64,000 nt of DNA from Plantago ovata (lineage: Eukaryota; Streptophyta; Magnoliopsida; Lamiales; Plantaginaceae), in assembly GCA_028274465.1 (NCBI GenBank), contig CM051457.1, forward strand, positions 49,198,362 through 49,262,361. Reading direction: 5' to 3'. The position numbers and the translations under genes are program-made. The notes beneath the pieces were generated by a model. The model saw nothing but the letters and a program-made list of their open reading frames with translations, made no database searches and had not been told where the DNA came from. Each line of letters starts with the position of its first letter. The first letter of the stretch is position 1. This document shows, one piece after another, positions 46,406-58,518 of this stretch.

Positions 46406-49400
46406 CTGTAATTGCATTCATCGACTTCTTGGTCACATCTGTCACAATACCATCATGAGTTCATTGTCTGTGTCACTTTCGTATTGCAGGTATTGTCATC
46501 AACTGTTAGGGGGCAAGCCGGGTAGTATATATCATTGGCAGAGATGCACACCAATATTGCCTTACATGTCATCCAGTCAGGTTTTTCAGACAAACCAAGT
46601 CCCTCATCCTTTACTTGAGATAATGTCTTGAGAACATTATTAGCAAAGACCCGAGGAGCAACTTGGTTAGAGATAGACTGAAATTTCATTTCTTTTCCTC
46701 TTGCTTTGAACCATTTTGTCAGCACTTTAGCCTCCGGATAATCAGGATCAATGAATAGCTTGGTAGAATACATAGTGGTGAGAGACTTGACATTAAAGTC
46801 ATTGACTCTCGCAAATTTTATAGCAAGAATAGGGAAAAATCCATTTTCTAGCTTTTCATGCAATGTTTGCCCTTCATTGTAGCAAAAGTCTTCCCATAAT
46901 GTAAAATCTACGATTCTTCCGGATTGGTCCTTCAACTTGATAACTCTCATTTGAGTTTCGTTGCCATCTTTTTTCATAATAGAAATAGAATTCTTGATAA
47001 CTTCTACAACACCAATCAAGTCAACCACAGAATTCTTTTCAATCTTTTCAATTTCACTAATGGTAAGGAAATTGAACTTCTGCATTGGAATTGAGTGATC
47101 TCCATCAGTGAAAAGTTCAACTGATGATCCTCTGTCTAGGAAAATTTCATACTCATGCTTCAGGAAGTTGAAGTTCTTGTTTACAGGTTTTAGAACACCT
47201 TTTGATAATGTATACACTTTGCCAACTTGTATACTCTCATAATAACGCTCAACCATGTCATTGAAGCATGTCACTCTAATTTCTCCTCCCTGTGAATCTA
47301 AAAGCTCGAAAGAAAACACTTTACCTACTCCTTTTGAATTGATGTACTATCGAACTAACCCTTTCCTGTCACTCTGGCCTTGATTGTCCAGCGATTGTCC
47401 CATGAATTCAAAGAAAGTATGGAAACAATATAACCACTGCCCTTGTTCCCCATCATTCGTTGAGCTTGATTAAAATTTGATAGTGGTCGTAATTGAACTG
47501 CATTGGCTGGATGAACACTCTGCTTGATAATATAAGGATTCTCACAGCTTTCTTTACTTGCTGAAGTTTGACCTTCAATGGAAACTGATTTCTGATCGTG
47601 ACAGCTTTCTTTACTTGCTTATGTTTGACCTTCAATGGAAATTGTTTTCTGATCGTGACAGGTTTGTTTGGTCGTTGAACTTTGACCTTCAACGGAAACT
47701 GGTTCCTGATGCTCTGACGATGTAACATGTGCAGCACTTGTTATTGGATTCTGAGAGTCAGGAATGATTATTTTCAATCTCAAAATAATAATCACTCTGC
47801 AAAACAAATATAAATCAAAACTTAATATCGAAAGGAACCTTACATATCATCTATTATTATATATAAAAATGAATAAACATAATCATGAACATACAGGACA
47901 TAAATATGGGCATGATTTGATATTAAGATTTAAATAAGAAGGATTAAGATTTAATTAGATAGATACAAAATGAAAACTTATGTCATTAAAAATGAAAGCA
48001 ACATTCAGACAATAATATAAGAAAATGAACTATACATGGTATAGAAATGTTTAATCATTACATAAAAACCTTACACATAAGCTAGAGAAAACTTACTTTA
48101 CATCATGCATATAACACAACTCTTCACTAGTTTCATACAAAAACTTACACTCCAGATACAAAAAACTTACCTCATTAACAATGACATCAACATTAAGACA
48201 ATAACATAAAAAATGAACTATACACAAACAAATCTATATTATACACAATCATTAGAGAAAACTGAAATAAGCATGCTATAGAAATGTTTAATCATTTCAT
48301 AAAAACCTTACACATAAGCTGGAGAAAACTTACCTTACATCATGCATATTATACAAATCTTCACTAATTTCATACAAAAACTTACACTCCACTTAAAGAA
48401 AATTACCTCATTAACAATGACATCAACATTCAGACAATAACATAAACAAATGAACCATACACAAATAAATCTATATTATACACAATCATTAGAGAAAACT
48501 GAAATAAGCATGCCATAGAAATTTTTGATCAATTTGTAGTAAGCACAAAGAGACTCAGGTCCTAATTCTAACAGTTTATGAGATCTAAGAGAGATTTACC
48601 TCTTGTCTTGAATGTCAGCGCAGAAAAACTCTTTCAGTTTTATTATAGATCTTATACGAAGGGAATTCTGCCTCACAAAGTCATTCAGCGGAGTATCAAT
48701 CATTGCCTGTTGAGTCCTCACAGAATCAAAGAGTACGAGGCGGTACCGTTCCTGGTTTGATGAGGTTGGTGCGACCTTGACCTTTTTTAGGTCCATCACT
48801 TGTACCACAGCCTCCAACTTTGATCCAGAAGAGATCTCGTCTAATGAATTCTTTGACAGCCCTATATAGTATAGATTCTACAACAGTTAAATCAAATTCA
48901 GTAGACATTAAAAACGTATTATATAAATCTTGTGAACTATGCACAAACAAACCTATATACTGTCTATACAGTAATCTTCTATAATATAATGATCTATATT
49001 TTACTGAAATATGCATGTTATTGAAATCTTTAATCATTTCATACAAACCTTATACTTCAGGAAGAGAAAACTTACCTCATTAACAACATTCAGACAATAA
49101 GATAAATAAATGAACTATGCACAAACAAACCTATACTATATATATACAACAATCTTATATAATGTAATGAACTACACTATCTATACAGTTAACTCATAGT
49201 AACAACAAAAGGAATGGCAGATGCCAATTCTAAGAGTTTATGAAATATCAACATCAAAGAACTATTCGATGAGACTATACTCTTGCATTTTAGTTGCACA
49301 GTGACAACAAAGATGCAGAGATGCTAATTCTAAGGTTTACAACATGTAAATAGCTCATCCGTTCTAGCTATGAACAACTCAATAGTAATATCAATAGAAA

Positions 49401-49659
49401 TTAATGATGAATATGCATAGACAGGTCATCGAAACAGAAAAACAAGATGAATCAACTCATAACAACGAAAAACAAACAATAACCAAAGAGTAAATTAAAA
49501 CAAATGAAATGAGGAAGGTTAAAAGTAACATATCTCAAAGCAAAATCACTAAAAATGAAGAGTAGAGAGGAAAATCAAACTTATACATTCATTTGGACAT
49601 GATTTGTTCTGATCCAGAGGCTCAACTAGAGACCTAGGATCTTCATTTCCACCACCCAT
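46406..49659 (-). pseudogene. RPA1-like (replication protein A 70-kDa subunit) pseudogene, 3' truncated
   Basis: RPA1 binds single-stranded DNA in replication and repair. Exons on the minus strand are 49587-49659 (MGGGNEDPRSL), 48600-48861 and a long exon, about 47796 to 46406. The second carries the RPA70N domain (ERYRLVLFDSVRTQQAM, IIKLKEFFCADIQ). The third carries DBD-A (RWTIKARVTGKG, FSFELLDSQGGEIRVTCFN) and DBD-B, ending in the start of the DBD-C zinc ribbon (CPLTVDDNTC, WYCDRCDQ). Breaks are a TAA in the linker near 47620, a missing base after VTGKG, a TAG near 47350 and a TGA just before WYCDRC (46453-46455). Exons after CNYR are absent; element D's LTR lies 94 bases beyond the last donor. 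An RPA1 paralogue in some plant Helitrons is the alternative origin. Confidence 0.8.
47815..48599. repeat. Intron filled with repeated blocks carrying splice-donor-like sequence
   Basis: The second intron of the RPA1-like gene holds about two to three copies of a block with CATTAACAATGACATCAACA, ACAATCATTAGAGAAAACTG and CTTACACATAAGCT. The same block recurs at about 48880-49200, 52650-52900, 53830-53960 and 55880-56240. Confidence 0.7.
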
Positions 49660-50464
49660 TTGAAGCAACAAGACGACAACGATGACAAGCACATCGCCGA
49701 TAACACAGAGAAAGTTGCAATGACAGAGAAAGAAAAAGCACAGAGTAGGGCTTGAGAAGAATCTGGGTTTCCAGATATTTATACTGTATCCATATTTGAT
49801 AAACCGACCCGGTGGATAAATTTTAATTTTAATTTTAAAAGGAAGGTTCAATTTAAGCATTTTGGCAAGGACATTTCAGGGCAAAATATCAAGTATGTGT
49901 CGTAAGCTCATTTCATATTGTCTTCCATATATCCCATATTAGGAACAATTACATGCCCAATTTAAGCCCATTTTAGTTTGTTCATCCATTCTTTTAATTT
50001 TACATGTTTCAAGCAGGACCCATTTCAGTTGCAATGTCGTTTCCTCCATTTTCTCGAAGAAGTCCATGCCTGTACCAGATTGAGCAACCACGGCCTTGTA
50101 TATATAGAAAAATTGTAGGCAACGTTTTATAATAAAGAGACACTTAGATGCACATACATGGACCATTGCAACAACCGCCTTGTAACAGACATGAATTGAG
50201 GAGACATATTTGTACCATTGCAACCACTAGATCAATTCATTGAACAGACATGAATTGAAAAGAAGTATTTCAACCATTACAAACACTCAGTTAAATGATT
50301 AAAGAGACATGGATTAAGTGATCCACAATTATAAAAATCTAAATAAAATCCTTTCATCATTTAATCTGTTACCAATGAATGTAATATATGTTGTATAAAA
50401 GTCACGAACAGTTTAGAATTGAATGTAGAAATGAATATCATTACAAAAATGTTTCGAATTGAAT
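49660..50464. other. Spacer between the RPA1-like pseudogene and the next gene
   Basis: It contains the RPA1-like 5' UTR and promoter region on the minus strand. The rest holds diverged repeats with ACATGAATTGA and CAACCATT phrases (about 50110-50320). No gene is recognised. Confidence 0.45.
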
Positions 50465-53400
50465 TCATACTCTACTTCTCACAAAGCGAGTAGACCTCGC
50501 TTTTTTCTTCTTTCTTTGAGCAGCCAGCTTGTCTGCTTCCTCTAAATCATCAAATATGGTTTGTCTCACATCATTGAATTCTAAGACATTTGATATCAGT
50601 TCATGCTTTTTCTGATTTGCCTCTGATAAACATATGGAAGCTAAAATTTCTACTCTCATTACTCATTTTCTCACAAGTTATATAATTTATACAGAAACTT
50701 TGAAAATTTCGATATTTCTCAAAAACAAAAGTTATTACAATCAAAATCCCATAATTGTCATATATTTTACAACGAAACATATATCTGTTGACATCAAAGC
50801 TTGTGCGACCATTTGTTGTTAGTGAACATTTCCTTTAAGAAGATCACCTTCAATGTGACTTGGGTCAATGAACTGTGAATCATTTGGGTCCTTAATGGTT
50901 GTAGATTCATCATTGTTAGTTTCATTACCTACATTCAAAATTTGAAGAAAATGAAAATGATATTTATATAAATTAAAATGAACTGTATTGACTGATATGT
51001 GGATATTACAGAAAACTGTACAGATTGAGCAAGAACCTTACAAAGCATGTATGAAAAACTTACCAACTGAAGTAAATTGTGTTTCTGACTCATCATTATG
51101 TTGTGCTTTTAGCACATCAGTTCCTAACAAACCACAACAAAAACAAACAACCATTTGAAACTGTCAACTTTTAATCATATTATAAGAACCTTACAAACAA
51201 GATATTGAAAAGTTCACTATTTAAGGAGTTGTATTCCACGACAACATTACATACGAGAAACTGAAAACTTAAATGGTCTTTATCTATAATATAATGAACT
51301 CTATTGACTGATATATATGTGAATATTATAGAAACATTTACACATTCTACAAGAAACTTACAACACATGTATGAAAAAACTTACCAACTAAAGCAAATTG
51401 TGTTTCTGACTCAACATTATGTTGTGCATTGATCACGTCAGTTCCTAATAAACAACAAAAAAGAGAAACAACCATTTGAAAATTTTAATCATATTATAAG
51501 AACCTTACAAACCAGATATTGTAAAGTTCATTATTTGACGAAATGTATTCCATGATGTATAGATGTTATACAAATATTTACTTATTTCTCAACAACATTA
51601 CATATGAGGAACTGAAAACTTATTAACTGAAGCAAATTGTGTTTCTGTGACATGTGAAACTGAAGTTGATGTTAAATTAGTAACATTTCCAGCTACATTG
51701 GAATCGCTGGGGAGATGTGAAGTTGATACTGAATTATTAACATTTGCCAATACAAAAGAATCGCTGGGGACATGAGTTTCATCTGTAGAAATGTTTTCTG
51801 ATTCAACATTCACTTTATCTTGTGCTTTCGTCACAGCAGTTCCTAATCAACCATAACAAAGAGAAGCATTTAATCATCTTATAAGAACCTTAATAAGAAG
51901 ATACACTTAATAATCACATGTACAAAACTTACCAACAGCAACCATTTCAACCAAATTGGGTGGGCTTGGGAGATTAGCTTTTTCTAGAGGAATTTTTTCC
52001 GACTCCACATCATGTTCTTTGTCATTGACTGCAAAATAACCTTTTACCAACACATCAAGATGTTCATACATTTCAGCATTTGTCAATTTTCTTTGTGATG
52101 CAATATAAATGTAATCATTGTCAATCGAAGTGTTGGCATTCTCCTTCATATATTCAGAATAGTGATGAAATACCAGCTCAATGTTTCTCTTTAGCTTAAG
52201 AAAGCCAAGCTGACGTCGTGGCTACAAAGAAAAGAAAAGAAGAAAAAAAAGAAAAAAGAAAGTCAGGCATTTCATAACTTAAAAGAAACTTTATATCATA
52301 TAGTATTGTAATGCAAACATGAACAAGCTTACGTCATTTGTTTGCTCCTCTAGATCCGCATCTGAAGGAAGTCTATCAGGAAGAGAGAATTTTATCACTT
52401 TTCCATCCAAATTTAAATCTTCGAGTACAATCTTCTGGACTGCTTCTGGTATGAATAATCCAGGCAAATTGCAACCACAATCACTTATTGGAAATTTGTG
52501 ATTGCTCATGATTTGATTGCCAAACCCAGATATACTCTCAGATTTGAAACGGTTCATCAAACTTTCGTCACTCCAGTGCTGAAGTAGTGGTATATTTCGT
52601 GAAAGCTGAATCCCTTTCAACGGGTGCCTATTTAAGGTAATGTAAATATTAAATTATATTCACTTAAATAAGCATGCTATAGAAATGTTTAATAATTTCA
52701 TAAAAACCTTACACATAAGCTAGAAAAACTTACCTCACATCATGCATATTATACAAATGTTCACTAGTTTCATACAAAAACTTACATTCCAGATAATGAA
52801 AACTTACCTCATTAACAAGGACATCAACATTCAGACAATAACATAAAAAAATGAACTATACACAAACAAATCTATGCTACATGTACAGTTAAGCATGCAC
52901 CATATATCAGATACAATGGATATTATAATATTTAGATAACAAACCTGTGAGCATAAGCTAGCATTAGAATTGGAAGACATCCATAAATTTTTGAACAATT
53001 TTTGGTGTTGCCTGGATCCAGGAATTTCGTGAAAGCTGACTCGATCTTATCAAGTACGAACGTGCACCAGTCCAACATTGCTATTTTCTCAACGTCATCA
53101 ATTGCACTCACCAGCCTGCAGAACAACAATAAGATATATAAAACATCTATTAATGTATAGACATTAACAACTCCAGATGTAGTGGATGCAAAATAAACCA
53201 CAAAAAAATACAACATTATCATAATTAAAGGAAAAAACATATTTGAAACAAAAGAAAATACATGAAATCAATGTTTGAAGCGGGAATCGGAACCAGGAAC
53301 ATACATGCTACATACATAACAAACAATCTCTTGAAATCTGGGCCACCAGATGGTAAATCTTGTATCCTCTCGAAGATTTTTTTACAAGACAACAAACAAA

Positions 53401-55815
53401 CGTCCTTTTTCTTTTGCTTTCCCTTCGTAAGACGTACACCATCCTTGAACTGATTAATCCACTTGTTTCTTACTTCTCTATCTTTCTCATAGGCAGTCCC
53501 AAATCCATACTGATCCTGAAGATGCACAGGGTTGCCAGGTAAATGTGGCAACCCTGTAACATCATGAACATCTTGGGCAGTAAGATAATATGCACTAGCA
53601 CTCAACTTATGTAACAGTGATGCCCCATCAAACGTACGAACAAGCCAATCAATGACACCTTCTAGATAAGACTTTAAGTTGAAGTAAAGTAAGCCTCCAA
53701 ACCCAATCTTTCTGGCATCACACTTCTGTTCTTCAGATAGAGAATTGATGAACTTGTACATAACATTGAACTTACATGCCGCTTTAAGTTTAACACCACC
53801 TGAATCTATATTATACACAATCATTAGAGAAAACTTAAATAGGCATGGTATAGAAACGTTACCTCATTAACAATGACATCAACATTCAGACAATAACATA
53901 AACAAATGAACCATACACAAACAAATCTATGATACATATACAACTATTATCACCAATTTCATTAAAAAAGTGAAGGCATGCAGTATTTTCCTAACATGAA
54001 GAATTGCCAATCTCAACTCAAACAAACAATATCAGCTTAGAAATACACCAAAAACTTATATATTTTATAAGAAATTTTCTAAAAATTCAACATTAACCTT
54101 TCACAAGTTTGTTACTCAATAATCAACAATGATATTACTGCAACAATATAGTTAAAAGAAACTCACCATCATCATCATCTTCTTCTTCTTCTTCTTCTTC
54201 TTCTTCTTCGGGGACTTTCTTTCTGATTATCTTCTTTTGATTCAATGCCAAAACAGACCCTACAAAGATGATATAGAAACATATCATAATGTATCTTTAT
54301 AGTTAAAACATGAATGAAATACAAGCAAACACAATAACTACACGAGAACACGAGAACATTCATAATGAAATCAATGGAAATATATTTGCAAGAAAGCTTA
54401 CCATCAGGACTAGCATGAACAACTTGAAGTTTTTTTCTCTTATTGGGTTCAACACTTTGCACTTTCTTTCTCTTTTCAGTTTGAACATCAGAGGGACGGG
54501 GAACTTTATTTCTCTTTTCAGGTTAAACATCAAAAGAATGGGGATTAGCAGAAACAACTTGTAGTTTGTTCATCTTTTTCGGTTCAACATCATCATCATC
54601 TTCTTCGGGGACTTAGTTTCTGATTACCTTATTTTAATTCAATGCCAAAACAGACCCTACAAAGATGATATAGAAACATATCATAATGTATCTTTAGAGT
54701 TAAAACATGAAAGAAACACAAACAAATCAACACTTTGCACTTTCTTTCACTTTTCAGGTTGAACATCAGAAGAACGGGGATCTTCTTTCTCTTTTCAGGT
54801 TGAACATCAGAAGAATGTGGATTAGCAGCAACAACTTGTAATTTGTTCATCTTCTGCGGTTCAACATCATCATCTTCTTCTTCTACTTCTTCTTCGGGGA
54901 CTTTGTTTCTGATTACCTTCTTTTGATTCAATGCCAAAACAGACCCTACAAACATGATATAGAAACATATCATAATATATCTTTGGAGTTAAAAAATGAA
55001 CGAAACACAAACAAACACAATAACTACACGAGAACACAATAACATTCATAATGAAATCAATTGAAAATATATTTGCTAGAAAGCTTACCATCAGGATTAG
55101 CATGAACAACTTGAAGTTTATTTCTCTTATTGGGTTCAACACATTGCACTTTCTTTTTCTTTTCAGGTTGAACATCAGAAGAACGGGGATCTTCTTTCTC
55201 TTTTCAGGTTGAACATCAGAAGAATGGGGATTAGCAGCAACAACTTGTAATTTGTTCATCTTCTGCGGTTCAACATCATCATCTTCTTCTTCTACTTCTT
55301 CTTCGGGGACTTTGTTTCTGATTACCTTCTTTTGATTCAATGCCAAAACAGATGCTACAAAGATGATATAGAAACATATCATAATGTATCTTTAGAGTTA
55401 AAAATGAACGAAACACAAACAAACACAATAACTACACGAGAACACAAGAACATTCATAACGAAATCAATTGAAAATATATTTGCAAGAAAGCTTACCATC
55501 AGGATTAGCATGAACAACTTGAAGTTTCTTTCTCTTATTGGGTTCAACACTTTGCACTTTCTTTCTCTTTTCAGGTTGAACATCAGAAGAATGGGGAACT
55601 TTCTTTCTCTTTTCAGGTTGAACATCAGAAGAATGGGGATTAGCAGCAACAACTTGTAGTCTCTCTCTCTGTTTTTGTTTCTCTGTTTTGCTTTCTTTAT
55701 TGGTTGTCACAAACGCCTTCGAATTTCTTGAAGCTTGAGAATGAGGGACATTATTCTTCTTCCTTTTTGAGTAAGTGAGATTGGGATTAATGAGGTTGTG
55801 TATTTGAGTTCTCAT
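50465..55815 (-). CDS. Multi-exon gene with a plant-mobile/DUF1985-like domain
   Basis: Phased exons on the minus strand include 53262-53805, 52945-53115, 52333-52627, 51933-52220, 51385-51444, 51064-51123, 50848-50928 and 50465-50622 (stop). Upstream exons are about 54167-54258 and a charged array up to 55815. The exon at 53262-53805 reads INSLSEEQKCDARKIGFGGL, then LTAQDVHDVTGLPHLPG, the pattern of the plant-specific domain seen in DUF1985/mobile-domain proteins, often found in proteins linked to Ulp1-type proteases or transposons. The N-terminal part is an acidic/basic linker (EEEDDDVEPQK, QPEKRKK); the tail is lysine-rich (AAQRKKKKARS). No peptidase domain is seen. Two exon groups are tandemly duplicated, and some copies are frameshifted. 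Function and exact start are uncertain. Confidence 0.6.
51064..51842 (-). repeat. Tandemly duplicated exons in the mobile-domain-like gene
   Basis: Exons at 51064-51123 and 51385-51444 are both exactly 60 bases, encode near-identical peptides ending ESETQF(T/A)(S/L)VG and have the same phase. A longer relative (about 51625-51842) ends TETQFASVN. In that third copy the donor GGTAAG has become AATAAG. Confidence 0.8.
54175..55650 (-). repeat. Second tandem exon array in the same gene, about four copies
   Basis: Units of roughly 300-430 bases repeat an exon encoding SVLALNQKKVIRNKVPEEE, then QVVAANPHSSDVQPEKRKK and QVVHANPDG, plus flanking intron sequence. Acceptor sites lie at about 54258, 54656, 54950 and 55355; donors at 54397, 55088 and 55496. 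Several copies carry one-base deletions that shift the frame. A (TTC)n run lies at 54179-54210. Confidence 0.75.
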
Positions 55816-56840
55816 CCTCCGGAAGAGATTGAATTTGAACCATCATCTTGATTAAAGAAAAACAAAATGAAATCAGTTAACTCATTACATTATGCATATT
55901 ATATAAATAATCACTTATTTCATACACTTCAGATATGCATAAGGTAATGTAAATATTCAATTATATTCACTGAAATAAGCATGCTATAGAAATGTTTAAC
56001 CATTTCGTAAAATCCTTACACATAAGATAGAGAAAACTTAACTCACGTCATGACTATTATACAAATGTTCACTAATTTCATACAAACACTTACATTCCAG
56101 AAAAGGAAAACTTACCTCATTAACAAGGACATCAACATTCAGAAAATAACATAAAAAAATGAACTATACACAAACAAATCTATGGTACATGTACAAACAA
56201 GCATGCACCATTATCACCAACTTCATTAACGAAACGGTAGGCATGCAGTATTATCATAACATGAAAAATTACCCGTCTCAGCTCAAAATCAAACAATATC
56301 AGCTCGAAATATACTAAACTTATCATTCTGAAAACATAGATAACAAAAGGGTTGCCAAAATCAACCGTAAAATTAATTACTCCTGTAATACCACCTCGGA
56401 ATTAGAAAAACTAACAACTACAAAAGGCATTTTAACACATTCTTCACAATGATTTGTCAAACTGTATCGATTGCTACATTTGCGTTAATTAAAACTCGTT
56501 TGGATCATCAACTCGAGGAGAGAAAATACATCCATATTGAGTAGGGTTTATCACAGAGTAAATGTGATAAAATTCGAATGTGAGGAGAGAATGGAATACT
56601 TACCATAAAATGTATAATTGAGATGGTGAGCAGCTGATTAACTCCAATTGTCGTCCATTGTAGGGTTTTTTACGGAATTTCTCTCTCTATACTCGCCGGG
56701 AATGATTAATAGAAGAAGGGACGAGATAAAAAATTTTAAAATATTTTACCCCTTTTACTCAACCGACCCGAAAAATAACCCCTTTAACTCCTTCTAACCC
56801 GATCCATCTCCTCACATTCGAATTTTTATTAAACATGTAC
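55816..56840. other. Upstream region of the mobile-domain-like gene
   Basis: It includes another copy of the intronic repeat block (about 55880-56240). A minus-strand ATG with a short frame near 56657 in leader-like sequence could be a first exon; I could not join it in frame. Otherwise nothing is recognised. Confidence 0.4.
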
Positions 56841-56847
56841 AGTTTCT

Positions 56848-56960
56848 GTACAAAAATGAAAAGTTGTGTCTACTCGTACAAAAAATGAAAAGTTGTGTCT
56901 ACTCGTACAAAAATGAAAGGCTTTGTTTATTCTTGAAAAATTGTGTCTATTCATGAAAGG
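56848..56960. repeat. Three to four tandem repeats of 28-29 bp
   Basis: The unit GTACAAAAATGAAAAGTTGT followed by GTCTACTC repeats with starts at 56848, 56876 and 56905, then a diverged fourth unit. It lies about 90-150 bases upstream of the TATA box of the next gene. Confidence 0.85.
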
Positions 56961-56990
56961 ACAAAGAATTTCAATGACAACTTTCTACAT

Positions 56991-56999
56991 CTATAAATA
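56991..56999 (+). promoter_or_regulatory. TATA box of the 57129 gene
   Basis: CTATAAATA lies 130 bases upstream of the ATG at 57129, with an A-rich leader between them. Spacing suits a plant pol II promoter. Confidence 0.6.
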
Positions 57000-57128
57000 A
57001 TGCAATGTTGATGTACAAAACACTCACATTCCTTCTTCACCAACAATCAATCTACTTGAATTCAAATAAAGCCACATTTCTTTCACCAACCAAAAACTAA
57101 AAAAAAAAAAAAAAAAAAAAGATAAACA

Positions 57129-57701
57129 ATGGCAAGTTATGAGAGTTTTCACCTTACTAATCCAAGAGTCATTTCAGAACATTGTGGCAGGGCATTCTGG
57201 AAACTCATAACCATATCAACAAATTATGAACTAAACATTCATGTTCAACTAACTGACACAAATCATTGGGTTACGACTATATCAATGGACAGGAGTGAAC
57301 GTTTGCTCCACCGCTATAGGTATAGGTTCCTATGGTTGAATGCGACACATAAGATTGAAGGAGAAAACATAGTTCCAAGGAACTATGAGGCTGAACTCAG
57401 GGGAAGGATCAGAAATTCAAGGCCTCATGTTGTATTGGTCACATGTACGGGAGGAGGAGTGCCCACTGGAAATAGCCTTCGTGAGATGGTGTATCCATAC
57501 CATCCTGATGATGTTGATGGTTTCTTCTGGGCAGCGGGAATGACTGTTATACGAGATGATATGGCCATTGGTGAAGATAATGGAACTCTTCACTTTGCTC
57601 ACCTAACCGATGGCATATCGGTAGATTTCCAACTAACCATTGATGAACAGGATCGCAGCTGTAGCAGTGTTCAGAACGACCTTCTGTTCTTTGTTAGTTA
57701 G
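57129..57701 (+). CDS. Intronless gene, 190 residues, function not recognised
   Basis: A single open frame runs from MASYESFHLTNPR to a TAG stop, preceded by a TATA box, a leader ending in an A-run and the good start context AACAATGG. The protein looks soluble and mixed alpha/beta, with no signal peptide or membrane segment. Notable stretches are HWVTTISMDRSERLLHRYRY, a hydrophobic-glycine segment VVLVTCTGGGVPTG and MVYPYHPDDVDGFFWAAGM. The even composition, intact frame and clear promoter argue that it is a real gene. It might be a fast-evolving plant-specific family member or a domesticated transposon protein, but I can assign no family. It is divergent in orientation from the gene at 50465-55815. 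Confidence 0.65.
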   Translation: MASYESFHLTNPRVISEHCGRAFWKLITISTNYELNIHVQLTDTNHWVTTISMDRSERLLHRYRYRFLWLNATHKIEGENIVPRNYEAELRGRIRNSRPHVVLVTCTGGGVPTGNSLREMVYPYHPDDVDGFFWAAGMTVIRDDMAIGEDNGTLHFAHLTDGISVDFQLTIDEQDRSCSSVQNDLLFFVS

Positions 57702-57838
57702 GCTATACATTTGAAGTCTACATAATTATCTCATGTAAGTCTGTTGTTTATTATATTAGCTGCTAGAAAAGTATATCAAGTGTGTTATATGTATGTAGTT
57801 ATTTCAGATTCTATATTTGTATCAAGTGTGTTTAAATA

Positions 57839-58017
57839 ATATATCCAAAGGATACAATACAGAATGTTTCTAAACTTGTAAGTGGTTTAAATCAGATACA
57901 CAGTTCTTGCTGCATACTAAAAATATATCAAAAGGATACAATACAGAATGTTTCTAACCTTGTAAGTGGTTTAAATCAGATATACAGTTTTTGCTGCATA
58001 ATAAAAATATATCCTTA
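57839..58017. repeat. Two tandem copies of an 84-bp unit
   Basis: The unit starts ATATATCCAAAGGATACAAT, contains AGTGGTTTAAATCAGATA and ends near GCTGCATA. It occurs at 57839-57922 and 57923-58005, followed by the start of a third. It lies 3' of the intronless gene. Confidence 0.85.
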
Positions 58018-58156
58018 GCCTCGGTGAGATAAAGCTAGTAAAATATCAGGGTTTTGAACAAAATGGCCCTGTCTTTTAGAATACATCAAGTTCCAGCAAA
58101 ATTTCAATGTGTAGAACACAAATATTATGAACTGATACTAACTATTTAAGTAACCT

Positions 58157-58378
58157 TTACATTTTGCTCCTTTTTTTAAAAGTAATCTGAACTTTTCGAG
58201 CTTCCACTTTTCGAACTTTTGTAGCCATCTTGTTATCATCCTCAAAAACATCTTCTTCTTCATCAACGTTTTTTGGTTGAACATTGTGCATTCTGGAACA
58301 ATTCTCCTTCGAAGTGATTTTTTTTTTAACAATCACTGCCCCTTTCACACTTTGTATTTCAACAACCCTTTTCTTCAT
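58157..58378 (-). pseudogene. Lysine-rich terminal exon, probably of a decayed gene
   Basis: The open frame MKKRVVEIQSVKG to FKKRSKM is behind a possible acceptor (GATAG). Its style (QPKNVDEEEDVFEDD, acidic and basic runs) resembles the linker exons of the mobile-domain-like gene. Any upstream exons would lie in the tandem repeats that follow, or beyond the element E insertion. It may be a fragment. Confidence 0.35.
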
Positions 58379-58518
58379 TGCCTATCAAAATGTAATATAT
58401 TTTTTTTATCTAGAAACATGAACAAATCATGCAAAAATAATTCAGAGAAAAATTAACTATTATTACATATAAAAAAAACCTACACTTTCTATACAACTAA
58501 GTCATAGTAACCACAAAA

